NCBI GenBank assembly: GCA_040261275.1
Contig: JBDQOI010000002.1
Span: forward strand, 49,871-113,870
Reading direction: 5' to 3'
DNA: 64,000 nt
From: UBA8752 sp040261275
GTDB lineage: Bacteria > Bacteroidota > Bacteroidia > Flavobacteriales_D > Sanyastnellaceae
The notes under the pieces are model-generated. The model was not told the origin of the DNA, searched no databases, and saw only the letters and a program-made list of their open reading frames with translations. This document shows, in pieces, positions 8,384 through 17,500 of this stretch; the stretch's first letter is position 1, and every line of letters starts with the position of its first letter. A program made the translations under genes and the position numbers.

Positions 8384-9594
8384 ACGCATACATCGCAGAC
8401 GGAATTCGAACGCCCATTGGCAAGTTTGGCGGGTCGCTTTCACCGGTTCGAACGGATGATCTGGCAGCGCATGCGTTGAAAAGCCTTCTGGAGCGGCACC
8501 CCGACCTGGACGTGAGCGCGGTGGATGATGTGCTGCTCGGCTGCGCCAACCAAGCAGGGGAGGACAATCGAAACGTAGCTCGGATGGCCCTGCTTTTGGC
8601 CGGCATGCCCCATACCGTTCCCGGAGAAACCGTCAACCGACTGTGCGCATCGGGAATGGCTGCGGCTGTGCATTCGGCCCGGGCGCTGCATACGGGAGAC
8701 GCGAAAGTCGTCATCGCCGGCGGCGTAGAACACATGACCCGGGGCCCCTGGGTCATCAGCAAGGCCAGTACGGCCTTCGGTCGCGACGCTTCCATGTACG
8801 ACACCAGTTTCGGCTGGCGCTTCATCAACCCTAAGCTTGAGGCCTTGTACGGAGCCGAGGGAATGGGTTCTACTGCCGAAAATCTCGTGGACGCGCACAG
8901 CATCTCCCGCGAGGATCAGGATGCCTTTGCAGCGTGGTCCCAGCAGAAAGCCGAGGCTGCCTTGAAGGACGGCAGATTGGGAGAAGAATGCGCCCCTGTC
9001 TCCATCCCCCAACGAAAACGGGAAGACTTGCTGTTTTCGCAGGACGAGTTCATCCGCCCGGGGACTACGGCACACATCCTCTCCAAACTGAGACCTGCAT
9101 TCAGAAAGGAGGGAGGATCGGTGACCGCAGGAAACAGCAGTGGCCTGAACGACGGGGCCTGTGCTTTGCTCATGGCCAGTGAAGAAGGCTTGAGCCAATG
9201 GAACCTGAAACCGCTCGCACAGGTCGTAGGAAGTGCCGTTGTAGGTGTCGAGCCCCGCATCATGGGCATCGGCCCCGTCCATGCCTCCCTGAAGGTGCTC
9301 GACCGCACGGGTTTGGGCCTGAAAGACATGGACCACATTGAAATCAACGAAGCTTTCGCTGCGCAGGTGCTGTCCTGTACGCGGAGTTTGGGACTTCAAG
9401 ATGACGATCCCCGCATCAACCCTCAAGGTGGCGCCATCGCCATAGGTCATCCCCTGGGAATGACAGGAGCACGTTTGCTTTTGACCGCCGCCAAACAGCT
9501 TCGGCGAACAGGCGGAAAGTACGCATTGGTCACCTTGTGCATCGGCGTCGGCCAAGGTTATGCCACCATTCTCAAAAACCCTCAAGCGGGATGA
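8380..9594 (+). CDS. paaJ: Acetyl-CoA acyltransferase, 3-oxoadipyl-CoA / 3-oxo-5,6-dehydrosuberyl-CoA thiolase type
   Basis: Thiolase that cleaves a 3-oxoacyl-CoA, predicted to act at the end of phenylacetate (paaJ) or beta-ketoadipate (pcaF) degradation. The 404-residue length is typical. DGIRTPIGKFGG, LLGCANQAGEDNRNVARMA and SFGWRFINPK are characteristic of the PaaJ/PcaF branch. The nucleophile is Cys89 in NRLCASG; the other active-site blocks are AIGHPLGMTGA and LCIGVGQG near the C-terminus. The gene is followed by paaY with an ATGA overlap, and a paaZ lies at 34.5-36.6 kb, which favours paaJ. Substrate choice between the two pathways cannot be decided from sequence alone. Confidence 0.85.
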   Translation: MNAYIADGIRTPIGKFGGSLSPVRTDDLAAHALKSLLERHPDLDVSAVDDVLLGCANQAGEDNRNVARMALLLAGMPHTVPGETVNRLCASGMAAAVHSARALHTGDAKVVIAGGVEHMTRGPWVISKASTAFGRDASMYDTSFGWRFINPKLEALYGAEGMGSTAENLVDAHSISREDQDAFAAWSQQKAEAALKDGRLGEECAPVSIPQRKREDLLFSQDEFIRPGTTAHILSKLRPAFRKEGGSVTAGNSSGLNDGACALLMASEEGLSQWNLKPLAQVVGSAVVGVEPRIMGIGPVHASLKVLDRTGLGLKDMDHIEINEAFAAQVLSCTRSLGLQDDDPRINPQGGAIAIGHPLGMTGARLLLTAAKQLRRTGGKYALVTLCIGVGQGYATILKNPQAG

Positions 9595-10190
9595 TCCAGT
9601 CCTTCAAGGGGATGGTTCCGGTCATCCACGCTTCGGCCTTCGTCCATCCCAACGCCACCGTCATCGGACATGTGACCATTGGTCCCGACTGCTTCGTGGG
9701 CGCCGGCGCCGTATTGCGGGGAGATTGGGGCCGCATTGTCATGGAAAAAGGGTGCAATGTGCAGGAAAACGCCGTCGTCCACATGTTTCCGGGAACCACA
9801 GTGTCCTTGGCGGAAGGAGCCCATGTAGGTCATGGAGCCATCATCCACGGGGCGCAATTGGGCGTGCAATGCATGATCGGAATGAATGCGGTGGTGATGG
9901 ACCATGTAAAAGTGGGGGAGGGGTGCATCATTGGAGCACTGTCCTTTCTGAAAGCCGGTAGCCAATGGCCCCCCCGCAAAATCATTGCTGGAAATCCCGC
10001 CCGCGAAATCGGAGATGTCACGGATGCCATGCATGCCCACAAGGTAGAAGGCACTTCCCTGTACCAACAGCTGCCATCAGATTGCCACGAATCCCTGCAG
10101 GAAACCCTTCCCTTTGATTCCCCTCCCGCCAATAGGAAAGAGGATTTTCCTGTGTTTGAAACGTGGCAGGAGCGGAGAAAAGGAACTTGA
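9591..10190 (+). CDS. paaY: PaaY-like gamma-carbonic anhydrase-fold thioesterase
   Basis: Left-handed beta-helix protein of the gamma-carbonic anhydrase class; PaaY is a thioesterase that clears stalled CoA adducts in phenylacetate degradation. From the ATG at 9591, which overlaps the paaJ stop, the product has 199 residues. Hexapeptide repeats run through VHPNATVIGHVTIGPDCFVG and beyond. RGDWGRIVMEKGCNVQENAVVH and GHGAIIHGAQLGVQCMIGMNA hold the His residues of the metal site. NPAREI near residue 140 and the C-terminal WQERR tail also fit PaaY. Pairing with paaJ supports the name over generic carbonic anhydrase. Confidence 0.82.
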   Translation: MIQSFKGMVPVIHASAFVHPNATVIGHVTIGPDCFVGAGAVLRGDWGRIVMEKGCNVQENAVVHMFPGTTVSLAEGAHVGHGAIIHGAQLGVQCMIGMNAVVMDHVKVGEGCIIGALSFLKAGSQWPPRKIIAGNPAREIGDVTDAMHAHKVEGTSLYQQLPSDCHESLQETLPFDSPPANRKEDFPVFETWQERRKGT

Positions 10191-10205
10191 TCATCGCGCT
10201 TGACC

Positions 10206-10955
10206 ATGGCCAAGGGTCCCTTTCATTTCAAGTCATTCTCGGTAGAGCAGGATGGAGCGGCCATGAAAGTGGGGACAGACGGCATTGTCCTGGGATCGTG
10301 GACACCCATCCGCGATGCGCGCAAAATCTTGGATGCAGGCGCTGGAAACGGCTACGTCGGCATTATGCTTTTGCAACGCGCACTTCCTGACAGTCACCTT
10401 TTCGGTGTGGAGTTGGACGAAGAAGCCGCCGATCAATGCACAAAAAACTACCGAAATCAGCCCTTTCCGCACGAGACTACAGCTTGGCAAGGCCCCATAC
10501 AAAAGGCGTCAAAGCAAATTCCCAACGCCGCAGCGTCCTTCGACTTGATGGTGTCCAATCCCCCTTTTTTCCGCAATAAGCCCAAATCTCCCAACCGGGC
10601 ACGAAATCTCGCTCGACACGACGACACCATGCCCATGGGAGAATTGGCCAAATCCGCATGGGATTTACTCCGACCAGGCGGAAGGCTCTGCACCATCTGG
10701 CCCAGCGACCGCGAAGAAGAATGGAACCAATGGGGCTTGGGAATGGGATTCCAATGCACCCAAACCACCCTCGTGCAAACCATGCGCCACCTCGACCCGA
10801 AGCGCATCTTGACCGAATGGACCAAACCCTCTTTGGATTCAAGGGGCTCTCAAGCCTGTATACTTAGGGACCAACTCACCTTGGAAGGCAGTGCAACCCT
10901 CGATTTTACCTCAGAATACTTGGAAATCGTCAGACCCTACTTGCGGGGGACCTGA
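10206..10955 (+). CDS. yfiC: tRNA1(Val) (adenine(37)-N6)-methyltransferase, YfiC/TrmN6 type
   Basis: SAM-dependent N6-adenine methyltransferase acting on A37 of tRNA-Val in studied relatives. The protein has about 249 residues from the ATG at 10206; a TTG two codons earlier is also possible. FHFKSFSVEQDGAAMKVGTDG is the family opening, LDAGAGNGYVGIML is the SAM-binding motif I, and MVSNPPFF is the catalytic NPPF motif of N6-adenine methyltransferases. It is the last gene of the plus-strand run that starts at 3699 and converges with the START-like gene nine bases away. Confidence 0.88.
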   Translation: MAKGPFHFKSFSVEQDGAAMKVGTDGIVLGSWTPIRDARKILDAGAGNGYVGIMLLQRALPDSHLFGVELDEEAADQCTKNYRNQPFPHETTAWQGPIQKASKQIPNAAASFDLMVSNPPFFRNKPKSPNRARNLARHDDTMPMGELAKSAWDLLRPGGRLCTIWPSDREEEWNQWGLGMGFQCTQTTLVQTMRHLDPKRILTEWTKPSLDSRGSQACILRDQLTLEGSATLDFTSEYLEIVRPYLRGT

Positions 10956-10964
10956 AGAAAGAGT

Positions 10965-11351
10965 TCAGCCTCCCAGGACCCTCTTGAGGTCAGTCAACTG
11001 TTTTTCCCACAGCAATTTGGCCTCTTCCACTTCATCATCTTCAGCGAAGTCGGTCACCAACAAGGCCGTGTCCCCAGTGAGTGGGTCGATCTTGATTTTC
11101 ATTTCGAAGAAAGTCTTCTCGCCTTCCTCCTCGTGTGCGATCCAACGAAACTTCACGAAATCCTCGCGCTTCTGCGAAATCAAGCGAGCAGACTCCTCTG
11201 AACCGTCCCAGAAAAACGTAAAAACGTCCTTCTTTATGTTCACGTCGTCTGCGAACCATTCCGACAACCCACTCGGGTTGTTCAGACGGGTAAAAATGGA
11301 GCCTTTGCTCGCTTGTATGGGAATCTCAACTTGGAATTCAACGAGTTCCAT
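10965..11351 (-). CDS. START-like domain protein (SRPBCC fold, Bacteroidota family)
   Basis: Small cytosolic protein of 128 residues from the ATG at 11351, beginning MELVEFQVEIPIQASKGSIF. The pattern LSEWFADDVN, FTFFWDG, the alternating strands KFRWIAHEE and FFEMKIKID, and the long C-terminal helix WEKQLTDLKRVLGG fit the START/AHSA1-like fold found as a stand-alone protein across Bacteroidota. Ligand and role are unknown. The reading frame extends 24 codons further upstream but the longer N-terminus looks unnatural. Confidence 0.75.
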   Translation of the reverse strand: MELVEFQVEIPIQASKGSIFTRLNNPSGLSEWFADDVNIKKDVFTFFWDGSEESARLISQKREDFVKFRWIAHEEEGEKTFFEMKIKIDPLTGDTALLVTDFAEDDEVEEAKLLWEKQLTDLKRVLGG

Positions 11352-11434
11352 TTCTTCTGGGAATGACCGCAAGATACGATTCACAGTGGGGGCGCAACAT
11401 TTCCTCAAGGCCAAGATTCCCAAAATGTCCCTTT

Positions 11435-11461
11435 TTGGAATCCTAGTTCTTGCTACATTTG
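11435..11461 (+). promoter_or_regulatory. Promoter of the tRNA-Met gene
   Basis: TACATTTG at 11454-11461 is an exact TAnnTTTG -7 box and TTG at 11435-11437 lies 16 bases upstream of it. The tRNA begins 24 bases downstream of the -7 box. Confidence 0.6.
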
Positions 11462-11485
11462 CCGCCCGTTTCGCATCTGCGACAT

Positions 11486-11559
11486 GGCGAGGTAGCTCAG
11501 CTGGTTAGAGCGCAGGATTCATAATCCTGAGGTCGAGAGTTCAAGTCTCTCTCTCGCTA
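11486..11559 (+). tRNA. tRNA-Met (anticodon CAT)
   Basis: A 74-base cloverleaf folds by eye: acceptor GGCGAGG with TCTCGCT (G-U at both ends), D stem GCTC/GAGC, anticodon stem CAGGA/TCCTG with loop TTCATAA, T stem GAGAG/CTCTC with loop TTCAAGT, discriminator A. CCA is not encoded. The anticodon stem lacks the GGG/CCC of initiators, so it is elongator tRNA-Met, or tRNA-Ile2 if the C34 is modified to lysidine; elongator Met is more likely. Confidence 0.95.
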
Positions 11560-11565
11560 CGAAAG

Positions 11566-11593
11566 AGCCCGACATCATGGTCGGGCTTTTTTT
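11566..11593 (+). terminator. Rho-independent terminator after tRNA-Met
   Basis: A 7-bp stem AGCCCGA/TCGGGCT with an 8-base loop is followed by a run of six or seven T. Confidence 0.85.
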
Positions 11594-11644
11594 ATGTCAC
11601 GGAACGCCATTTAATCGACCAAAAGATTATTTCCATATACACAT

Positions 11645-11678
11645 AACAATATTTAATCGCTTAATTGACGTATCTTTA
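11645..11678 (+). promoter_or_regulatory. Candidate promoter region of the 895-residue repeat protein gene
   Basis: AACAATATTTAATCG at 11645-11659 and TATCTTTA at 11671-11678. The second is one base from TAnnTTTG. Both elements recur upstream of the next giant gene (14425-14439 and 14458-14465). Position relative to the ATG at 11697 fits a promoter, but no -33 TTG is obvious. Confidence 0.4.
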
Positions 11679-11696
11679 TTGCTCCAACTTTTCGCA

Positions 11697-14384
11697 ATGC
11701 GTCATCTTCTGCTTGTATCTGTGGCCCTGGGAGCTGCAGGTTTTCTTTTCGGTCAATGTGCCGACCCTGATGCCTGCAACTACAGCAGTTCCACGTCCCC
11801 ATCGCCTACCCTGAGCGGACCTTGCCTCACGTTGGAAGAGCATGTGGTCCACACGACCGGGACCCTTGCCGGATTGACGACCTACCGTGTGTATGTCTAC
11901 CTACCGGAATCCGATGAATTCCTCTCGGCCATCAGCACCATACTGACGGGATGCATGGACAACTCCGCATGCAACTATTCCTCCACCGCCACTTATGACG
12001 ACGGAACTTGTGAATACGCCAGCTGCAGCGATGACAACCCGACGATTGACGCACCCTCGGTTCCTTCCGAAATCCGAATCACCACCACCACCAACTTCCA
12101 CCAAGACCCCTTGGGCCATTCCACTGGAACCGGCATCATGGGCAGTCTCCTGGGCTTCTTTCCCGACCTTCTTTACGACAGCTGGGTGACCATCGGCCAT
12201 GCTCCTGAAGACGGAACACCGCAAGCCACCGTGAGCACCATCGCCAGTCCCAACCAAAACTGGGTCGCCGACTTCGAGGCGGGCAATGACCTCATCATGG
12301 ACGATCTCATTGGCGGATTGTGGTACATCTACAATGACGGCAACGATCAAGGTGTACCCGACTCCGATGGAAAAGTGCTCATCGCCCAGCTCACCACCGA
12401 CGGTGAAATCGGTATCGAAGTTTCAGGCCAGTATTTCCCGGATTTCGGGACCGGCATCAACGGCGAAGCCGATGGCACCAATGCCCAGCTGTTCGTTTCC
12501 GAATACGGCACACCGTGCCCTTCGGATCCCAATGCAGGTTGCACCTATCCGACAGCCGGCCTCGATTGTGACGGCAATTGTCTGAATGACGCCGATGCGG
12601 ATGGGGTTTGCGATGAAGAAGACCCCTGCATCGGCACTTACGATGCCTGCGGAGTCTGCAATGGTCCCGGGGAAGTTTATGACTGCGGGTGTACCGATAT
12701 TCCTTCGGGAGACTGCGATTGCAATGGCAATGTCGAGGATGCACTGGGCCAATGCGGGGGCTCATGCCCGGCCGATTTGGATGCGGATGGCATCTGCGAC
12801 GATGTTGACCCTTGTGTGGGTGCCTTGGATGCTTGTGGAATCTGCAACGGTCCCGGTGCCATTTACGACTGCGGATGTACAGACATTCCCACGGGTGATT
12901 GCGACTGCAACGGCAATCAAACTGATGCCATTGGCATCTGTGGAGGCTCTTGCACATCGGATGAAGACAGCGACGGAATCTGCGACGACATCGACCCGTG
13001 CATCGGAGCATATGACGCCCTCGGGGAATGCAATGGCCCTTGTGCTTCCGACGGGGACAACGACGGCATTTGCGATGATGTGGACGCGTGCATTGGCGCC
13101 TATGATGCCCTCGGCGTGTGCAATGGAAATTGTCCGTCGGACATCGATCAGGACGGTGTGTGTGACAATGCCGAGATTCCCGGTTGCACCAACTCAACCG
13201 CTTGCAATTACAACGCCGAAGCCACGGATGACGACGGGAGCTGTACCTCTTTGGATGCCATCGGCAACTGCGGCGGCAACTGCACATCCGATGCGGATGA
13301 AGACGGAATCTGCGACGATGTTGACCCCTGCGTCGGAAACCTCGATGCCTGCGGTGTCTGCAATGGCCCCGGTGAAATCTACGACTGCGGGTGCGCGGAC
13401 ATTCCCGCTGGGGATTGCGATTGCAATGGAAATCAAGTCGACGTGGTCGGTGATTGCGGCGGCACCTGCACCGAGGATGAGGATTCAGACGGAATCTGCG
13501 ACGACATCGATCCCTGCATTGGCGCACCGGATGCATGCGGTGTGTGCAACGGGCCGGGTGAAATCTTCCAATGCGGTTGCTCCAATATTCCCGAGGGAGA
13601 CTGTGACTGTGAAGGAAATGCCCTGGATGCCATCGGAGTTTGCGGAGGGTCCTGCACCGCGGATTTGAACCAAAACGGGATTTGCGATGACCTCGAAAAC
13701 GAATGGGACATCGAGGGGTGCACGAATCCGGAAGCCTGCAATTTTCACCCATGTGCCACAGTCGATGATGGCTCGTGCCTCATGGATGACGCCCTCGGCG
13801 TATGCGGTGGAACCTGCACAGCCGATACCGACGGCGATGGCATCTGCGATACCGATGAAACCGAAGGCTGTACCAACCCCTATGCCTGCAACTATGACGC
13901 CACCGCCTCCGATGACGATGGCTCTTGTCTGACCGCCGACGCCGTAGGGGAGTGCGGTGGAACCTGCACCGCCGACGCCGATGGTGACGGGGTGTGCGAC
14001 GACAACGACCCCTGCGTCGGAACCCTCGACGCCTGCGGCGTTTGCAACGGCCCTGGCGAGATCTACGACTGCGGGTGCTCGGACATGCCCTCCGGCGACT
14101 GCGACTGCAACGGCAGCCAGACCGACGCCCTCGGCGTCTGCGGTGGAGCCTGCACAGCCGATACCAATCAAAACGGAATCTGTGACGACAACGAAACCGA
14201 AGGCTGCACCTACCCGGGTGCTGAAAATTTCAATGCCCAGGCCAATTGGGATGATGGCTCATGCCTGTTCCCATCTGATTGCCCAGAGGGCGCCTGTGCC
14301 TTTGACTTCAACGAAGATGGAGGGGTCGGTGCCACTGACCTACTGGCCTTCCTCAGCCACTTTGGAGAAACCTGCACTCCATGA
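11697..14384 (+). CDS. Secreted Cys/Asp-rich repeat protein A (shared N-terminal domain, TSP3-like calcium repeats, dockerin-like tail)
   Basis: An 895-residue exported protein from the ATG at 11697; residues 1-20 are a signal peptide (HLLLVSVALGAAGFLFGQC). Residues about 45-270 form a domain also seen twice in the next protein and once in the one at 36735 (TYRVYVYLP, FHQD, YDSWVTIG, GGLWY, VLIAQLTTDG). Here it carries an inserted Cys-rich unit (GCMDNSACNYSSTATYDDGTC). Residues about 275-855 alternate units of the type GCTNPYACNYDATASDDDGSC (five clear copies) with TSP3-like blocks such as DADADGVCDEEDPC and CGVCNGPGEIYDCGC. The last 35 residues hold a single EF-hand-like loop (DFNEDGGVGATD) then LLAFLSHFGETC. 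No T9SS sorting domain is recognised. Probably a calcium-binding surface or matrix protein; function inferred only. Confidence 0.8.
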   Translation: MRHLLLVSVALGAAGFLFGQCADPDACNYSSSTSPSPTLSGPCLTLEEHVVHTTGTLAGLTTYRVYVYLPESDEFLSAISTILTGCMDNSACNYSSTATYDDGTCEYASCSDDNPTIDAPSVPSEIRITTTTNFHQDPLGHSTGTGIMGSLLGFFPDLLYDSWVTIGHAPEDGTPQATVSTIASPNQNWVADFEAGNDLIMDDLIGGLWYIYNDGNDQGVPDSDGKVLIAQLTTDGEIGIEVSGQYFPDFGTGINGEADGTNAQLFVSEYGTPCPSDPNAGCTYPTAGLDCDGNCLNDADADGVCDEEDPCIGTYDACGVCNGPGEVYDCGCTDIPSGDCDCNGNVEDALGQCGGSCPADLDADGICDDVDPCVGALDACGICNGPGAIYDCGCTDIPTGDCDCNGNQTDAIGICGGSCTSDEDSDGICDDIDPCIGAYDALGECNGPCASDGDNDGICDDVDACIGAYDALGVCNGNCPSDIDQDGVCDNAEIPGCTNSTACNYNAEATDDDGSCTSLDAIGNCGGNCTSDADEDGICDDVDPCVGNLDACGVCNGPGEIYDCGCADIPAGDCDCNGNQVDVVGDCGGTCTEDEDSDGICDDIDPCIGAPDACGVCNGPGEIFQCGCSNIPEGDCDCEGNALDAIGVCGGSCTADLNQNGICDDLENEWDIEGCTNPEACNFHPCATVDDGSCLMDDALGVCGGTCTADTDGDGICDTDETEGCTNPYACNYDATASDDDGSCLTADAVGECGGTCTADADGDGVCDDNDPCVGTLDACGVCNGPGEIYDCGCSDMPSGDCDCNGSQTDALGVCGGACTADTNQNGICDDNETEGCTYPGAENFNAQANWDDGSCLFPSDCPEGACAFDFNEDGGVGATDLLAFLSHFGETCTP

Positions 14385-14424
14385 GTGTAATGTTTAGACC
14401 AAAGGTCAATAAATAGAGATTTAA

Positions 14425-14465
14425 AACAATATTTACTCGACATAAGGCAAATTTGTCTATCTTTA
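14425..14465 (+). promoter_or_regulatory. Candidate promoter region of the 1874-residue repeat protein gene
   Basis: AACAATATTTACTCG at 14425-14439 and TATCTTTA at 14458-14465 repeat the two elements upstream of the 895-residue gene, with 18 rather than 11 bases between them. The 121-base gap between the two giant genes holds no strong terminator, so read-through is also possible. Confidence 0.4.
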
Positions 14466-14505
14466 TACGTGACCCATCTGGGTACGACCAATTCACGCTT
14501 GCACC

Positions 14506-17500
14506 ATGCTCGAAACCAAGCTGTCCTTTCAATCTCTCTCACGCGCGCTGTGCTGTTGCCTGCTGATGGCAACAACTTCCGCCTTTGCTCAATTGGATGT
14601 CTGCGCCAATAGTGCTGGCGGCACGTTCAGCATATCGGTCGACACCGTGGCTGTCAACATTGGTCCCACCTCCAGTCTGCATGGACCGGTTGATTTGACG
14701 GGATACAATTCTTACCGACTTTATGTCCAGTGCGAGGCGCCTGACGACCTGCTTCAGGCGGTGGCTGGAGACTCCCTATTTCCCACCACACTCACAACGA
14801 CGACCTCTTTTTATCAGGACACTGTGGGAACCTGGTCTGAAGTAGGATTCATCCCGCTTCTATTTCCAATGATTCCCGCCTTGGAATATGACAGCTTCCT
14901 GTCCATTGGTCTCACCGCTGCAGCTGTAACAGGGGAGGGTGAAATAGCACCTCAAATTGCAGAAGACGCCGGCATTCCCATCACGGGTGTTTTCGAAAGT
15001 GGTGATGATTTGATCATCGACACCTTCGAGGGCGCATCGTGGTTCGTGGCCGACGCTCAGAATGCAACGAACTGCGCTGCCGGCGCCGATCTCAAGATTT
15101 TCTTTGCCCAAGTCACCACCGATGGAGAGCTCGATGGTCAAGTCTTTTTTCAGATGTTCCGCAACGGCGTTCAATCGGGTGCCAACTGTGTCACCCCCTA
15201 TCTGGATGTCACCCCTGGCACGTCCAACGGATGCACCGATTCAGCGGCGTGCAACTTCGACCCCGCCGCCAATTTGGACGATGGGAGCTGTGACTACTGC
15301 ACCTGTGCCGACACGGCCTTCTTCCAAACGGTCTCCTTCCCCAATGACAGCCTACCCAACTACAGTCTCGAGATCGAACTCACCGCGGATCACGACACAA
15401 CGGGAATACCGTCGCTCATTGGCTTGAAGACCTATCGCTTTTACGTGCGTACTGCACAACCCGATGAGAAATTGACGGCCGTTTACGGAGACTCCATCAT
15501 ACCGCTGGACGTACAGTCCTCCACGGGCTTTTTCCAATCCACCTATGGCGGGGTTACCCCCAACACCGTAAACCCGGTGCTTTTTTCTTCCTTCCCGGAA
15601 TTGGAATACGACTCCTGGGTGACCATTGGCATCGATAAGACAGCCGGATTGATGGGGGCGGGATTCGCGGATGTCTACACCGTATCCGACCCCAACACTC
15701 CCCCCTCATGGATAGCCAGCTTCGACCCCGGCGGCGGTGTGACAGGAGGGAACATCTTCACGAATACTCCCGTGGGAGGAAGCTGGTTCGCCTTTACCAG
15801 TACGGCGAATGTGATCCCGGACGCCGACCAGCGTGTCCTCATCGCCCAATTCACGACGGATGGTGTGATTTCCGGCTCATTGGGCACACAAATCCTGCCT
15901 CCCGGACTCACCAGTGAAAACAACGAGTACTACAAACTGCGCTTTGATTTCACTACCGAGGAGCTCGGCGTCCCCATAATCTCCAACTACCCCGAAGACA
16001 TCTGTGGATGCATCAGTGACGTTGACAGCGATGGGCTTTGCGACCAAAATGACAACTGCATCGACCTCGACGCTTGCAACTATTCGGACACCTCGGCCAC
16101 GGAATGCCTGACGCTGGACGTCATCGACGTCTGCGGTGGCGATTGTACAGAAGACGCGGACGGTGATGGAATCTGCGATGATGCAGACGATTGCATTGGC
16201 CAAGAGGATGAATGCGGCGTCTGCAACGGACCCGGAGAGATCTTTGACTGCGGATGCTATGACCTTGGCCCGAATTGGTGCGATTGTTTCGGCAACCAGC
16301 TCGACGCCCTGAACATTTGCGGAGGCGATTGTGCCGCCGATTTGAACAACAATGGCATTTGTGACGACGACGAGGAATTGGGGTGTACCGACCCCGACGC
16401 CGACAATTTCGACCTGACGGCCAATGTTGACGATGGAAGTTGTGTGTTTGAAGGGTGCACTGACCCTGGTGCGACCAACTATGACGATACGGCTTTGACC
16501 GATGACGGAAGTTGCATCTACCCCGGTTGTACGGATTCCAGCGCATGGAACTATGACAGCGCAGCCAATCAAGACGACGGCAGCTGTCAGGCCAACGCCT
16601 GTGGGGTGGAAGGCGAGCTCGTATTGACCACTTCCTTCGCCTTCACGCCCGCCCAAGTGAGCATCCCCACTGGAGGAACGGTCGTCTGGCAGAACATGTC
16701 GGACGGAGATCTCCACAACGTGAATGGAGACGTCGATTCCCAAACCGGGAACTCATTTGGCAACCCCCAATCGTTCATGCTGATGTCCATAGCGGGCTCC
16801 GCACAAGGAACGTGCATTGGCAGCGTGACCTTCAACACCCCTGGCATTTACCAATACGATTGCTCCATTGGAGATTGTGCAGAGCAAGGAATGGTCGGCT
16901 CGGTGCTCGTGGGCACTCCTGGCTGCACGGATTCCGAGGCAGCCAACTTCAATCCCGACGCCGACTACGACAATGGGCAGTGCCTCTTCTGGGGCTGCAC
17001 GGATACCACGGCGTGCAACTTCGATCCCAATGCCGATGTGCCGAATGGCTCGTGCATCTTCGCTGACGGCAATTGTGAAGTCTGCGATGGCGCTGGAGGA
17101 GTGACCGTGGAGGATGCAGACAGCGATGGTGTTTGTGACGGCGATGAGATTGTAGGTTGCACGGACAGCTTGGCCTGCAACTATGACACCAACAGCACTA
17201 CGAATACAGACAACAGCTTGTGCGTCTACCGGGATACGGATTGCGCCTTGTGCTCTGGTGCGCAGGATGGAACGGGCACTGTGTTACCCAATGATGACGA
17301 CGGCGACGGCGTCTGCAATGATCTCGAAGTACCGGGATGCATGGACGCGACAGCTTGCAATTACGACAATGCAGCCACGGACGATGATGGTTCCTGCCTG
17401 CTCGCAACAGAGACCTGCCAGATCTGCTTCGGTGACACCGTCCTGACCTTGGACGACGATGGCGATGGCATCTGCAACGATGACGAAGTCCTCGGATGTC

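Noticed and set aside
8440..9585. Open frame of 381 codons on the minus strand
   Set aside because: Antisense to the thiolase gene, no family features.
12457..13752. Long open frame on the minus strand (431 codons, His/Arg/Cys-rich)
   Set aside because: It is the antisense of the Asp/Cys-rich repeats of protein A; the composition follows from reversing GAC/GGC/TGC codons. The same applies to 18578-19657 inside protein B.
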